Shown piece after piece: positions 43,864 through 53,196 of a stretch of DNA of 64,000 nucleotides. The position numbers and the translations under genes are program-made. A model generated the notes under the pieces. It saw nothing but the letters and a program-made list of their open reading frames with translations. It ran no database searches and was not told where the DNA came from. Numbering within the stretch: position 1 is the stretch's first letter; the number at the start of each line of letters is the position of its first letter. This stretch comes from Sphingomonas crocodyli (lineage in GTDB: Bacteria > Pseudomonadota > Alphaproteobacteria > Sphingomonadales > Sphingomonadaceae), in contig NZ_SACN01000001.1 of assembly GCF_004005865.1 (NCBI RefSeq), positions 1,302,001 through 1,366,000 of the forward strand, given 5' to 3'.

Positions 43864-44769
43864 ATGCCGAGACAGATTTACCTCCGTCAGGTCGAAGCTT
43901 TTCAGGCGGTCGTAGAGCGAGGATCTGTCGTCAAAGCGTCCGAACAACTTCACATCACTCAATCCGCGATGAGCAAACTCATCTCGAATCTTGAGGCCGA
44001 TACTGGCCTACAGCTCTTTGATCGATCAACCGGACGGCTGGTGCCAACGGCCGATGCGATGCGCCTCTATGAAGAAGTTGGCCGTATTTTCGCCGGCGTC
44101 AGTCAGGTCGGATATGCAATCGACACCATTCGGCGCGAAGAGCAGGGGCGACTGGCGATTGGTTGCATGCCAGCTTTTTCAGGATCCTTTATACCACGTG
44201 CGACGCTGCGTTTTTTGGAGGAGCGTCCAAACGTTTATTGTTCGGTCCACTCTCTCGTGTCACCTTGGGTGATCGATTGGGTCGTGACGAAGAAACTCGA
44301 CATCGGACTAGTGAACCACCTCATCGATAACCCATTCGTGGTTCGCGAGCCATTTATGGAACATCCTCTGGTTTGTGTGATGCCTATTGGCCATCCACTC
44401 TCAAGCCGTGAGGTCGTCCGGCCAGAGGACCTCCGCGACGTCGCGTTTGTAACATTTTCTGAGCCAGACGTCGGCAGGCTGGTACGTGAGATGCTCGATG
44501 CACATGACGTGCGGCCAAACATCCTGCTTGTGTCGAATGTGGCATCGACTTTGTGTGAGTTTGTTGCCGGCGGATTAGGGGTCTCGCTAGTCCATCCCCT
44601 GGCGCTCAGCGGGCTTGAGCACCGGGTTACAGTGCGTCGTTTTGAACCTGCGATCTCGCTTCATTACCAGCTGTGCTACAGCGCGGATAACCGCAACGCC
44701 GAACTTGTTCGAAGATTTGCAGCGATAATCCGAAATGTCGCATCGGATATTCTCGACCGCATTCAATAG
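43864..44769 (+). CDS. LysR family transcriptional regulator (NocR/OccR-like), copy 1
   Basis: A 301-residue LysR regulator from ATG 43864; the in-frame ATG 43840 is inside element S1, and the paralog at 49596 aligns from MPR. HTH: VKASEQLHITQSAMSKLISNLE. Effector domain: GRLAIGCMPAFSGSF onwards, ending with the GVSLVHPLALSG segment of opine-type LysR proteins. Probably activates the divergent 2Fe-2S/FAD operon and, by the shared element, the other three promoters. Confidence 0.85.
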   Translation: MPRQIYLRQVEAFQAVVERGSVVKASEQLHITQSAMSKLISNLEADTGLQLFDRSTGRLVPTADAMRLYEEVGRIFAGVSQVGYAIDTIRREEQGRLAIGCMPAFSGSFIPRATLRFLEERPNVYCSVHSLVSPWVIDWVVTKKLDIGLVNHLIDNPFVVREPFMEHPLVCVMPIGHPLSSREVVRPEDLRDVAFVTFSEPDVGRLVREMLDAHDVRPNILLVSNVASTLCEFVAGGLGVSLVHPLALSGLEHRVTVRRFEPAISLHYQLCYSADNRNAELVRRFAAIIRNVASDILDRIQ

Positions 44770-44831
44770 GCGCGAGAATAGTGTGCCGGAAGCCTAGCCC
44801 GCATCGGGAGGGCTACGTACGAAGAGAAACT

Positions 44832-44862
44832 CTCGCCGTCCCGCTCAAGGCGGGACGGCGAG
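44832..44862. terminator. Bidirectional terminator hairpin
   Basis: A perfect 13-bp stem CTCGCCGTCCCGC / GCGGGACGGCGAG with a 5-base loop lies between the convergent LysR and TonB receptor genes (10 bases before the receptor stop). The minus strand continues AGTTTCTCTT, which is T-rich. It should end both transcripts. Confidence 0.8.
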
Positions 44863-44872
44863 GAAAGTTATC

Positions 44873-47782
44873 TTAGATCTTGAAGCGGAAGCCCGCGCGG
44901 AACGTACGTCCGAGAACATCGAAGAGTGCAGGGTTCACGCTGATCGGCGTGCCGCCGATCGATGGGCCATAGGCTACCTGCGCCGGTGACTTGTTCGTGA
45001 AATTGTCTACGGCGACGAAGACCTCAGCATCGCCGAACAGTTTGTAGCTTCCATAGGCGTCGAAATAGATCGCACCGGGAACGCGATTATTTTCGATCGT
45101 CATCTGCTCGGTTGTGGAGGTGGGGCAACCCGTCGTGCACTCAATATAAGCAGTGTTTAGCTTGCCAGAGCTGAACCCGCGCGCAGTGAGCTGCACAGCC
45201 GCAGCCTCGCCGTCCCAGCCGACAGAGGCCAAATAGCGCCAGCGGGGTAGGGACGGAGAAACGCCCGCCGCAGTGCCATTCTGACTGTTCGTTCCAACCG
45301 TGTCGGTCGGACGGTTGATGCCATTGTTGAAGTAGTTCTTGATGAAGCGCGTCGCGAGAACACGCAATGTCAGGTTGCCGCTCAGCCCCGAAGACAGGTT
45401 TGCAAGGTCACGGCGGTAGCTGGCTTCAAAGTCGACGCCTCGCGACAACTGCTTACTCAGATTGATCGGCTGAACCAGCACCGTTGTGATCACGCCGGCG
45501 GCATTGCGCTGGATCTGAGCGCACAGAGGCGTGTTTCCAGCAAAGCACTGATTGACCAGCGTCTGAGCAACGACCGTGCTGATCGCACCCTTGATGTCGA
45601 TATTATAATAGTCGACCGAGGCCGCGAAGCCGGGGAGGAAACTCGGCTGAACAACCAGGCCTGCGCCAAAAGTGTCCGCTTTTTCTGGCTTCAGGTTCGG
45701 ATTGCCACTCGTCACCGAAAACACAGTTGTCGCTGCATTGCCACGCGATGGATCGGTGACGTTGGCGCCCGCTGTCTGGTTGAACTGGAACAGCTCGGAC
45801 AGATTGGGCGCACGAATGTCGCGCGAACGCGTCACACGCAGCGTGATGTCATCGATAGGCTTGTAGGTCAGGCCAGCCTTCCACGTCGTCACATAGCCTG
45901 ACGTGCTATAATCCGTCGCCCGGACTGCCGCATTGAGGTCGAGGCTCTTGGCAAAGGAGGCATCCTTGGCAAGCGGGATCACAGCCTCCAGGAAGCCTTC
46001 GGTGACGTTGTAGGAACCAAAGCTGGCGTTGTAATTGCCTGCAAAATAAGAGCGCGCCGGCGACAGCGCATCACTGCTACCGCTTACAGCTTCCTTGCGA
46101 TGCTCGACACCAAAGGCGACCGAAACAGGGCCTGCCCATGTCGAGAACGGATCGCCGCGCATGGTCAACGCCTGGACGTTTTGCGTGAGGCGCGTGCGGC
46201 CAAAGGCCGTGCCTAGGACATAGTTACGCGCAGCATCGCTCACCACGCCGGTGCCGAAGATGTTGTAAGGGACGCAGCCGTTGGTCGGATTGGTGAGCGT
46301 CGAGCGGCAGACGATCGCGCCGGTGGCAGGATTGACCACAGCATCAATCGCCTGATTGTAGCGAGCGGTGATGGTTGTGCGAGCCGCCGTATACACCCGG
46401 CTGACGCTGCGCTGCGCATAAGCATCCCACTTCCAGTTGGAGCCCACCGCATCGAAGTCACCCGATGCGCCGATCATGCCGCGAACCGACTTACGGTTGG
46501 TTGTCAAAATGATCGGACCCAGATCCTCATTCGTCGTGCCCAAGCTAAATGGTCCGGTCACACGCGAACGAATGCTCGCAGGAATGAAGGCATTGTCTGG
46601 CTGAATAACGATGGTGCTAACCGTCGAGGTCGCGCCGGCAGCCACCGTGCTTGAACCAAAGACGAACTGATCGCTAAAGGCGACACGGCTATGCGCGCGG
46701 CCATAAGATAGCTGACCAAAGATCTGGACGTTGTCGGTAACGTCGAAGCTCAAGCGGCCAAATGCATTTTGACGCGACAGGCGAGGGCTGAGATCGCCGG
46801 TCGTTCCAAAGTCAGAATATTGCGAGTCTCCGCCTTGCATGAAATTACCGCTGACGATCGACCCGTAGTTGAACTGGGTGGGTGTCCCACCTTGCCCAAA
46901 ATAGGTTCCGCGCAGCGGGCCCGATGTGATGATGCCGCCAGGGGTTACAGTGGCGAAGCCGGTGTTTTCGCGGACCAGCAGCTGTGGTTGGCCATTGGTG
47001 GCGGTATAAGCGGGATTGAAGAAGATCTTTTTCGCTTTGTACCATTTGCGATCACCGATCCCGCGGACGCCGTCATTATGGGCGATTTCACCGCTCAGAA
47101 GGATGTGGCCACGATCATCGGCGAAGCTGGCGCCTGCAGTTAGCGAGGCCTTGTAATTGCGATCATCGCCGTAAGTGGTGACACCACCTTGGACGTCGCC
47201 TTTCACGCCCTTAAAGTCACGATCTAGGACGAAGTTGACCACGCCTGCGACAGCGTCCGAGCCCCAGTCAGCCGAAGCGCCACCCGTAACAACGTCGACA
47301 CGCTTGATGAGCGCTTGCGGGAACTGGTTGATGTCGACCCAGCCGGTAAGGGTCGACGCGCCCACACGCTGCCCATCAAGCAGTACCAACGTTCGATTGA
47401 CGCCAAGATTTCGAAGGTTGAGCGCATTGATGCCGCTCGTGCCGGGACCCACCGATGCGATGCTGGTCGTGGGCTTCACGCTGCTGGCGAGTGAGGGGAG
47501 AATGTTGACGAAGTCGGCGACGTTGCTAGGTGCCCTAGTCGCAATGTCGGCAGCTCCGAGAACGGTTGTCGGTATAGGAGCTGTATATCCGTCACGGATC
47601 ACGCGGGTGCCGGTGACAACGATGTCTTCGACTTCTGCCGTTTGTTCTTCTGTCAGAGGCTGAGAAGCAGCGCTTTGTGCAAGCGCGGGGGCTGACATCA
47701 TAAATCCAGCTACCGTAGCGATACTGACGCTACTCGCGAGTATGGCGCGCGTGGGCGCTCCCAATTTTCCCCAGTTCTTCAT
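44873..47782 (-). CDS. Large TonB-dependent receptor (969 aa)
   Basis: A 969-residue receptor of the larger sphingomonad class. Signal peptide to ALAQ, TonB-box region EDIVVTGTRV, plug with NRTLVLLDGQRVGA, DVVTGGASADWGSDAVAGVV, and a long barrel ending AGFRFKI. An AAGGGAG site precedes the ATG. It probably imports a peptide or an amino-acid derivative for the oxidases and RidA around it. Element S3 lies 59 bases upstream of the start. Confidence 0.9.
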   Translation of the reverse strand: MKNWGKLGAPTRAILASSVSIATVAGFMMSAPALAQSAASQPLTEEQTAEVEDIVVTGTRVIRDGYTAPIPTTVLGAADIATRAPSNVADFVNILPSLASSVKPTTSIASVGPGTSGINALNLRNLGVNRTLVLLDGQRVGASTLTGWVDINQFPQALIKRVDVVTGGASADWGSDAVAGVVNFVLDRDFKGVKGDVQGGVTTYGDDRNYKASLTAGASFADDRGHILLSGEIAHNDGVRGIGDRKWYKAKKIFFNPAYTATNGQPQLLVRENTGFATVTPGGIITSGPLRGTYFGQGGTPTQFNYGSIVSGNFMQGGDSQYSDFGTTGDLSPRLSRQNAFGRLSFDVTDNVQIFGQLSYGRAHSRVAFSDQFVFGSSTVAAGATSTVSTIVIQPDNAFIPASIRSRVTGPFSLGTTNEDLGPIILTTNRKSVRGMIGASGDFDAVGSNWKWDAYAQRSVSRVYTAARTTITARYNQAIDAVVNPATGAIVCRSTLTNPTNGCVPYNIFGTGVVSDAARNYVLGTAFGRTRLTQNVQALTMRGDPFSTWAGPVSVAFGVEHRKEAVSGSSDALSPARSYFAGNYNASFGSYNVTEGFLEAVIPLAKDASFAKSLDLNAAVRATDYSTSGYVTTWKAGLTYKPIDDITLRVTRSRDIRAPNLSELFQFNQTAGANVTDPSRGNAATTVFSVTSGNPNLKPEKADTFGAGLVVQPSFLPGFAASVDYYNIDIKGAISTVVAQTLVNQCFAGNTPLCAQIQRNAAGVITTVLVQPINLSKQLSRGVDFEASYRRDLANLSSGLSGNLTLRVLATRFIKNYFNNGINRPTDTVGTNSQNGTAAGVSPSLPRWRYLASVGWDGEAAAVQLTARGFSSGKLNTAYIECTTGCPTSTTEQMTIENNRVPGAIYFDAYGSYKLFGDAEVFVAVDNFTNKSPAQVAYGPSIGGTPISVNPALFDVLGRTFRAGFRFKI

Positions 47783-47841
47783 CGTCTCACTCCCTTATTT
47801 GGTTATGTGAGTGGGAGTTTTGGCGAGCGTTACAGTCATGT

Positions 47842-47871
47842 GTCAAAGTCCAAGAATCGTCCTGTGTATTC
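47842..47871 (-). promoter_or_regulatory. Shared 30-bp element, copy S3
   Basis: Minus strand GAATAC-N15-GACTTTGAC, 59 bases before the TonB receptor ATG. The last bases form TTGACA, so the element overlaps a -35-like box. Part of the four-site set. Confidence 0.8.
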
Positions 47872-47975
47872 GTAGGGCTCATGCTCGATATGAGGCTATC
47901 TTGAGCGAGCTTAGGCGCATCGGGGTCGTCATGGACAGGTTGGCGCTGTGGTAATTTATCCGGTCTCTTTGATAT

Positions 47976-48332
47976 TCACGGTAGCGCTGCAGTGACGACA
48001 ATTTCGACGAGGGTCGGTGTGGATGCCATTGAGCTCTGGACAGTGGCACGGGTCGGGCTTGCGTGGGGAGCAGTCCAATGGTCCCATACCGCGTTCATCC
48101 CGGCAAAATCCCGCTCAATGTCACGAAGCCAGATCTGTGCGGTAAGCAGGCGGGTCTTGTCGGTGCCTGCGCGCTCCAAATAGGCGTCGATACGATCGAG
48201 AACCTGGGTGGTTTGACCGCCAATATCTTGCTCGCGATCCGGGGCCGTGACACCGGCCAGATAGACGATACCATTATGGATGACGACGCGGCTCCCGCGG
48301 GCCTCTCCGTCCATGCGTATGATTTCCGACAT
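47976..48332 (-). CDS. RidA family protein (enamine/imine deaminase)
   Basis: A 118-residue RidA/YjgF protein (HNGIVYLAGVTAPDR; ASPTRATVQSSMASTPTLVEIVVTA). It hydrolyses 2-iminoacids and enamines made by amino-acid oxidases. ATG 48332 follows GGAG by 7 bases. It lies downstream of the DAO gene in the same direction (gap 50 bp), so imines released by that oxidase are its likely substrate. Confidence 0.85.
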   Translation of the reverse strand: MSEIIRMDGEARGSRVVIHNGIVYLAGVTAPDREQDIGGQTTQVLDRIDAYLERAGTDKTRLLTAQIWLRDIERDFAGMNAVWDHWTAPHASPTRATVQSSMASTPTLVEIVVTAALP

Positions 48333-48382
48333 TAGAATCTCCAAAAAAGGGGCAAGAGCACGAGCCGCGGCGCCGGCCGCAC

Positions 48383-49504
48383 TCAGTTGAGATCGGTTTT
48401 AGAAAAGCGGTCTGGCGTGAAGGCGGCGAGATCGTTGGGAAAAGCGCCGGCCGCGATTCCATCAGCAATCATGGTCGCGTGAGCGGCTGCCAGGGTTACG
48501 CCCGAATGACAGGTTGCTACGAAGGCGCCTGGATGGCTTTTGGACTGCGCGTAAATCGGATAGCCGTCCGGCGTCATAACCCGTAGCCCGGCCCATTGTC
48601 GGACCACTTTAAGCATCGCTAAAGCTGGGATCATGCGCACGGCCTCAGCGCTCATTGAGGTCGCGGCATCAGCGGTAACGGCGGCATCTAAGCCCGCATG
48701 TTCGTGCGTTGTGCCGATCATAACGGTACCCTCTTGCAACTGCGCCAAACCTAGAATCGGCACAGGCAGGAAGGGTTCAACACGTTCGGTTATGAGGATC
48801 TGACCGCGCAAAGGGCTAATCGGAATGGCAAGGCCTAGGTGCGCGCCTAGCGCCGCGCTGCCTAGACCTGCTGCAAGGACGACTTTTGAGGCGGTCGCTG
48901 TCTCGTAGCCATAGTCGATCAGGAAGAGGCCAGCATCATTCTGAACGACGTTTCGGACTGTCATTCCCCCACGAATGTGCCCGCCAAGCCGCACGATTGC
49001 GATGTGCAGCGCCGCAAGCGTCGCTAAAGGGTTAGCGAAACCGTCACGGCGGCAATAGCTCGCGCCGGTGACATCTTTGCCAAACCGAACGCCCGGAAGA
49101 AGGCGATCCAGCGCTGGACGATCGAGGAGCTCGGTCTCGCTTGGGGTTCCTACAATTTGATTATGGAGACGCTCGAGGTCGCTACGGCGCTTGCTAAAGG
49201 CGTTTTCGCCGAGGCACAGCTGCAGGCCGCCGCTCTGCTGATAGGGCACCTCAATGCCGGCAAGATGCTCAAGCTCGTCCCTAAATGCGCCCCAGACGTC
49301 TACAGACTGACGCGTCAGCGCTTGGTAATGCGGGTTTCCAAGCCCTTTAGTGTGTTGCCAAACAAGGCCGCCATTTGCGTTTGATGCCCGAAAATCACGG
49401 TCTTCGCCGTCGATAACGAGGACCTCGAGACCCTTTTTGACTAGGCCAAGCGCGATAGAGGCGCCGACAAGCCCACCCCCAACCACCACGACATCTGCGT
49501 TCAT
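48383..49504 (-). CDS. FAD-dependent D-amino-acid/opine oxidase (DAO family, beta-subunit-like)
   Basis: A 373-residue DAO-family flavoprotein: VVVVGGGLVGASIALGLV (FAD-binding), GGLVWQHTKGLG, and VATCHSGVTLAAAHA near the C-terminus. It oxidises secondary or primary amines, D-amino acids, or opines. In known opine oxidases and D-hydroxyproline dehydrogenases it pairs with the FAD-[2Fe-2S] subunits, here 5 kb away at 41906-43608. AGAGGG precedes the ATG. Divergent from the second LysR gene; element S2 lies between. Confidence 0.85.
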   Translation of the reverse strand: MNADVVVVGGGLVGASIALGLVKKGLEVLVIDGEDRDFRASNANGGLVWQHTKGLGNPHYQALTRQSVDVWGAFRDELEHLAGIEVPYQQSGGLQLCLGENAFSKRRSDLERLHNQIVGTPSETELLDRPALDRLLPGVRFGKDVTGASYCRRDGFANPLATLAALHIAIVRLGGHIRGGMTVRNVVQNDAGLFLIDYGYETATASKVVLAAGLGSAALGAHLGLAIPISPLRGQILITERVEPFLPVPILGLAQLQEGTVMIGTTHEHAGLDAAVTADAATSMSAEAVRMIPALAMLKVVRQWAGLRVMTPDGYPIYAQSKSHPGAFVATCHSGVTLAAAHATMIADGIAAGAFPNDLAAFTPDRFSKTDLN

Positions 49505-49551
49505 ACAAAACCCTCTTGCACCGAGAGTTCGTAGAAACTCATACTATATTC

Positions 49552-49581
49552 GTCCAAGTCCGATACTCGGTCGACCTATTC
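49552..49581 (-). promoter_or_regulatory. Shared 30-bp element, copy S2
   Basis: Minus strand GAATAG-N15-GACTTGGAC, 47 bases before the DAO-RidA operon and 14 bases before the divergent LysR GTG. Typical placement for LysR autoregulation plus activation of the divergent genes. Confidence 0.8.
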
Positions 49582-49595
49582 ACTGAGGTAAAGCC

Positions 49596-50510
49596 GTGCC
49601 CCGAAATGTTGATCTCCGCCAAATTGAGGCCTTTAAGGCGGTGGTAGAAAGCGGGACCGTGAGCCGAGCTGCGCTGGTGCTCGGAATGTCTCAACCCCAG
49701 ATCAGCAAACAAATCGCCAATATGGAGATGGACACCGGATTGAAGCTATTCGACCGATTCAAGGGGCGATTAGCGCCAACGGCCAACGGTCTTCGCCTCT
49801 ATGAGGAAGTAGGCCGTATCTTCGCAGGTGTATTGCAGGTCGAAAATGCGGTCGAAGCGATCCGCAGAGAAAAACAGGGCCGCATTGCGGTCGGCGTCAT
49901 GCCAGCCCTCTCTGGCCCTTTTATCGAGCGCGTCACGCGGACGTTCCTAGGTTCTCGGCAAGGCGTATTTTGCGCCGTCGAACAACTCACTTCGGACTGG
50001 ATTGTAGAACGGATCGTTTCTCGGCGTTTTGATGTCGGGTTGGTCAACTGCAAGGCCGACAGCCGCTATGTCACGAGTGAGCCGTTGATGACCCATCCAT
50101 TGGTCGCGATCGCGTCGCCAGACCATCCTTTTGCGGCCAAGGATGTGATCGAGCCCGAGGATCTCCATGATACACCCTTCATAGCTTTTGATCCTATGGC
50201 GGATATCGGCACGCGTGTCGCCGATATGCTGGAACGCTACCGGGTCGAACCTCGCACTGTGCTGGCGACGAATGTGGCGCCGACAGTGTGTGAGCTCGTA
50301 GCATCGGGCTTAGGCGTCAGCCTTGTTCACCCGCTTAGCTTGAGCGGATTCGAAGATCGCCTCATTGCTAGGCGGTTTGAGCCGGAAGTCCCCTATTGGT
50401 TCCAGCTATGCCGGCTGGCGGACAGCCGCAATGCGGATTTGGTGACAGCTTTCATGGAAGATACTCGCGCCGTAGCTGCGAGGATTTCACGCGACATACT
50501 TGCGCGGTAG
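49596..50510 (+). CDS. LysR family transcriptional regulator, copy 2
   Basis: A 304-residue LysR protein starting at GTG 49596 (GAGG 7 bases upstream). HTH region VSRAALVLGMSQPQISKQIANME; effector domain GRIAVGVMPALSGPF onwards. It is a clear paralog of the copy at 43864 along the full length (both have LRLYEEVGRIFAGV or a near match, and GLGVSLVHPLxLSG). Divergent from DAO-RidA. Confidence 0.85.
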   Translation: MPRNVDLRQIEAFKAVVESGTVSRAALVLGMSQPQISKQIANMEMDTGLKLFDRFKGRLAPTANGLRLYEEVGRIFAGVLQVENAVEAIRREKQGRIAVGVMPALSGPFIERVTRTFLGSRQGVFCAVEQLTSDWIVERIVSRRFDVGLVNCKADSRYVTSEPLMTHPLVAIASPDHPFAAKDVIEPEDLHDTPFIAFDPMADIGTRVADMLERYRVEPRTVLATNVAPTVCELVASGLGVSLVHPLSLSGFEDRLIARRFEPEVPYWFQLCRLADSRNADLVTAFMEDTRAVAARISRDILAR

Positions 50511-50522
50511 GCCGATTACCCG

Positions 50523-51773
50523 TCAGTGAGTGGCTGCAAGAGTGTTCTCGCCCGTTTGCCGCGGCAGTATAAGCGCCATCATCAAAACCATCAGCAGCGC
50601 TGAGATCAGGACACCGAACACGTAATTATAGTTTCCGTTCGACTGGTCCACGACGAAGCCGATCAGTAGCGGGGACACGAACGCCGCGATCTGAGCCGCC
50701 ATGTTGATGAAGCCTCCAGCAATACCCATCATCTTCTTTGGGATGGTATTCATTGGGAAAGCCCAAAATGATGCATGGAAGAATAAGAGGAAAAAGCCAG
50801 TGAGTGTTTGGCAGATCACCAGGAGAGCTGTCGACTGAGCTGTCATCGACGCGAACATCAGGATCGGCGCCACGATGATCGCTCCAATTACGGGAACGCG
50901 GCGACGCGTGGCGAATAGATTGTCCGATGCCCAGCCTGCGCTCAGTGCGCCCAAACTGCCTGCGAAAAATGGGAGCGAGGCTGCCACCCCCATCTCGACC
51001 ATCGAGAAGCCTCTCGCTTTCACGAGGTAGGTGGGCAACCAGGTCATGAAGCCCCAATTGGCGATGCCGAAGAAGAAGGCTATCGTGAAATATTTCACGA
51101 CATTGGGTGTACGAAGAGCATCCGTTATGCTTACGTTGCCAGAAGCCGCATCAAGATCAGCCGTTACGTCGCCTTCGATCTCGGACAGTTCGGTTGATGA
51201 CAGGCGAGAATCCTTCGAGGGATCATCGCGGACCATCTTCCAGAACAAGAATGAGATGATGATCCCGACAAAAAACAGCGTGTGAAATACCGCTCGCCAT
51301 CCCCAAGTCGACATGATCCACACTACGATGAGCGGGCTCAGCGCGGCTCCTAAAGGGTTAGACGCCAGTTGGATTGCATTGGCGGTGGCGCGCTCCTTTT
51401 TGGGGAACCAGACGGCCACAGTCTTGAATGCACAAGCGGGAAATAGGCCCTCGCCGAGTCCAAACAGGAACCGGACAACCATCATCTGTACAAGGCTGCC
51501 GACAGAGCCCGTAATCGCTGTAAAAACCGACCACCAGAGCATAGCAAGGGTCGCGACCCGGCGGACACCAAAACGATCGGCGAGCAGTCCGCCTGGGATT
51601 TGGCTGAGTGCATAGCCGCCGTGGAAGGCCGTCAAAACAAAGCCAAGGGCGAGGGGACTGAGATGAAGGTCGTCCGCCACATAGGGAAGCGCCACCGGTA
51701 AAGCCATGCGGTCGAGGAACGACACGATCCAAGTCACAAAAAGCGTTGAGAGGATCGTATGGCGAACTTTCAT
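50523..51773 (-). CDS. MFS transporter, anion:cation symporter (ACS) type
   Basis: A 416-residue, 12-helix MFS protein of the ACS type (hexuronate, tartrate, 4-hydroxyphenylacetate; SFLDRMALPVALPYV in TM1, GGLLADRFGVRR between TM2 and TM3, FGLGEGLFPACAFKT in TM4). It starts at ATG 51773 (GGAAG upstream). The stop is 13 bases from the convergent LysR stop. Element S4 lies 80 bases upstream. It may carry the oxidase substrate or product over the inner membrane. Confidence 0.85.
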   Translation of the reverse strand: MKVRHTILSTLFVTWIVSFLDRMALPVALPYVADDLHLSPLALGFVLTAFHGGYALSQIPGGLLADRFGVRRVATLAMLWWSVFTAITGSVGSLVQMMVVRFLFGLGEGLFPACAFKTVAVWFPKKERATANAIQLASNPLGAALSPLIVVWIMSTWGWRAVFHTLFFVGIIISFLFWKMVRDDPSKDSRLSSTELSEIEGDVTADLDAASGNVSITDALRTPNVVKYFTIAFFFGIANWGFMTWLPTYLVKARGFSMVEMGVAASLPFFAGSLGALSAGWASDNLFATRRRVPVIGAIIVAPILMFASMTAQSTALLVICQTLTGFFLLFFHASFWAFPMNTIPKKMMGIAGGFINMAAQIAAFVSPLLIGFVVDQSNGNYNYVFGVLISALLMVLMMALILPRQTGENTLAATH

Positions 51774-51853
51774 CGGGCTTCCATTTTCAGGGTTCCAAGG
51801 TGCTCCCCAGCAAATGCGGTAGCCGCAAGATTGAATATCGCCACGCATCTGCT

Positions 51854-51883
51854 GTCAAAGTCGCATTTTGGCTCAGCCTATTC
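51854..51883 (-). promoter_or_regulatory. Shared 30-bp element, copy S4
   Basis: Minus strand GAATAG-N15-GACTTTGAC, 80 bases before the MFS ATG and overlapping a TTGACA box. Part of the four-site set. Confidence 0.8.
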
Positions 51884-51938
51884 GCTGGGGTCATGTCCAG
51901 CGTCGTGGTGCGGGAGTTTTTGCTGCGGCTAAAGGCGG

Positions 51939-53180
51939 TCACCGGACCTTGCGGCCGCGGCTCCATATTTGAGAAATGCCTTCACTGCCTGTCGCAAGCA
52001 GCGTTATGTCCTTGAGTGGGTCGCCGTCGACAATCAGGAAATCGGCGAAGGCACCGGGCGAAATCACGCCAAGCTTTCCCTCCATATCGAGCAGCGATGC
52101 GTTGATCGAAGTCGCCGATCTCAAAATGTCCGGCGCTGCTTCAACACGCGCGCGCAGATGAAACTCATCACGCTGATATGCATGCAACGAACCAAGGAGG
52201 TCGGTACCAAAACCCAAGCGAACTCCGGCCGATCGGCAAATGCGGATGGCATCAAAGCCGCGCTCCCGAACCTCGGCAAGCTTTTCAAGGCTATGGGATG
52301 GGGCCCCTGCATCATTCCCAAAGCGATAGAGCGCGTCGTAGGTCACAAGCGTTGGAACGACGAAGGCTCCAGCCGCCGCCACCGCTCTTGCAGTCGGCAG
52401 GTCGATCAAATTGCCATGCTCGATTGAACGAACCCCGAGGTTCACAGCCCGCATTATGCTGTCAGCGGTATATGCGTGGGCCGCTACGTAACGCCGTCTG
52501 CGCCTGGCTTCATCGACGACCGCCGCAATTTCGTCGTCTGAAAATTGCAGATACCAGATCGGATCGCTGGGGGTTGAGATGCCGCCCGACATAAAGATCT
52601 TGAGATGATGTGCCCCTTGCCGCAGCGCCTCCCGTGAGGCTTTGCGCAGGGCATCCACGCCATCTAGCAGGTCGGATAAGGCTCCACGCGGCGCACAGCC
52701 GCATAGATCACTGCTTTCATAAGGTGCGCGCGCATCGCCATGTCCTCCTGATTGACTGAAGGCGCGACCACAAAAGAAGATGCGTGGTGACGGGAACAAT
52801 CCTTGCTCAGCCGCGAGCCAGGTACCGTGATCGCCGCCGCCCACATCACGGATCGTCGTGAAACCACGCAGCAAAGCCGCTTCTAGGTTCAGCCTAGCGC
52901 GCTGTGCTTCGTAGGTTTGCGGGTATCGCTCACATTTTGCTGTATCGGTCTCGGTGGCAAAGGCATGAAAGTGAGCATCGATCAGGCCCGGCATCAGCGT
53001 TCTGCCCGCCAGATCGACCTCGCAATCGAAACGACCTTTCGGACGGGTCGCATCGATCGCTTCGAACTTACCATCTACGACTGTGATAAACGAGGGCTCG
53101 CTAAGCTGGGGCGATACGCCATCAAAGACACGCGCCTTCGAAAGGAGTGTTTTCACACCCCTTGCGCCGTTTTCCTGCAT
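51939..53180 (-). CDS. Amidohydrolase family protein (imidazolonepropionase/prolidase-like)
   Basis: A 413-residue metal-dependent amidohydrolase. PGLIDAHFHAF is the HxH metal motif; HHLKIFMSGG, VAAHAYTADS, SIEHGNLID and GFGTDLLG follow in family order. It hydrolyses amide or cyclic amide bonds. ATG 53180 with CGGAG 6 bases upstream is chosen; longer readings overlap HyuB. It is the last gene of the HyuA-HyuB-amidohydrolase operon. Confidence 0.85.
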   Translation of the reverse strand: MQENGARGVKTLLSKARVFDGVSPQLSEPSFITVVDGKFEAIDATRPKGRFDCEVDLAGRTLMPGLIDAHFHAFATETDTAKCERYPQTYEAQRARLNLEAALLRGFTTIRDVGGGDHGTWLAAEQGLFPSPRIFFCGRAFSQSGGHGDARAPYESSDLCGCAPRGALSDLLDGVDALRKASREALRQGAHHLKIFMSGGISTPSDPIWYLQFSDDEIAAVVDEARRRRRYVAAHAYTADSIMRAVNLGVRSIEHGNLIDLPTARAVAAAGAFVVPTLVTYDALYRFGNDAGAPSHSLEKLAEVRERGFDAIRICRSAGVRLGFGTDLLGSLHAYQRDEFHLRARVEAAPDILRSATSINASLLDMEGKLGVISPGAFADFLIVDGDPLKDITLLATGSEGISQIWSRGRKVR

Positions 53181-53196
53181 GGATGCTCCGATAGGC

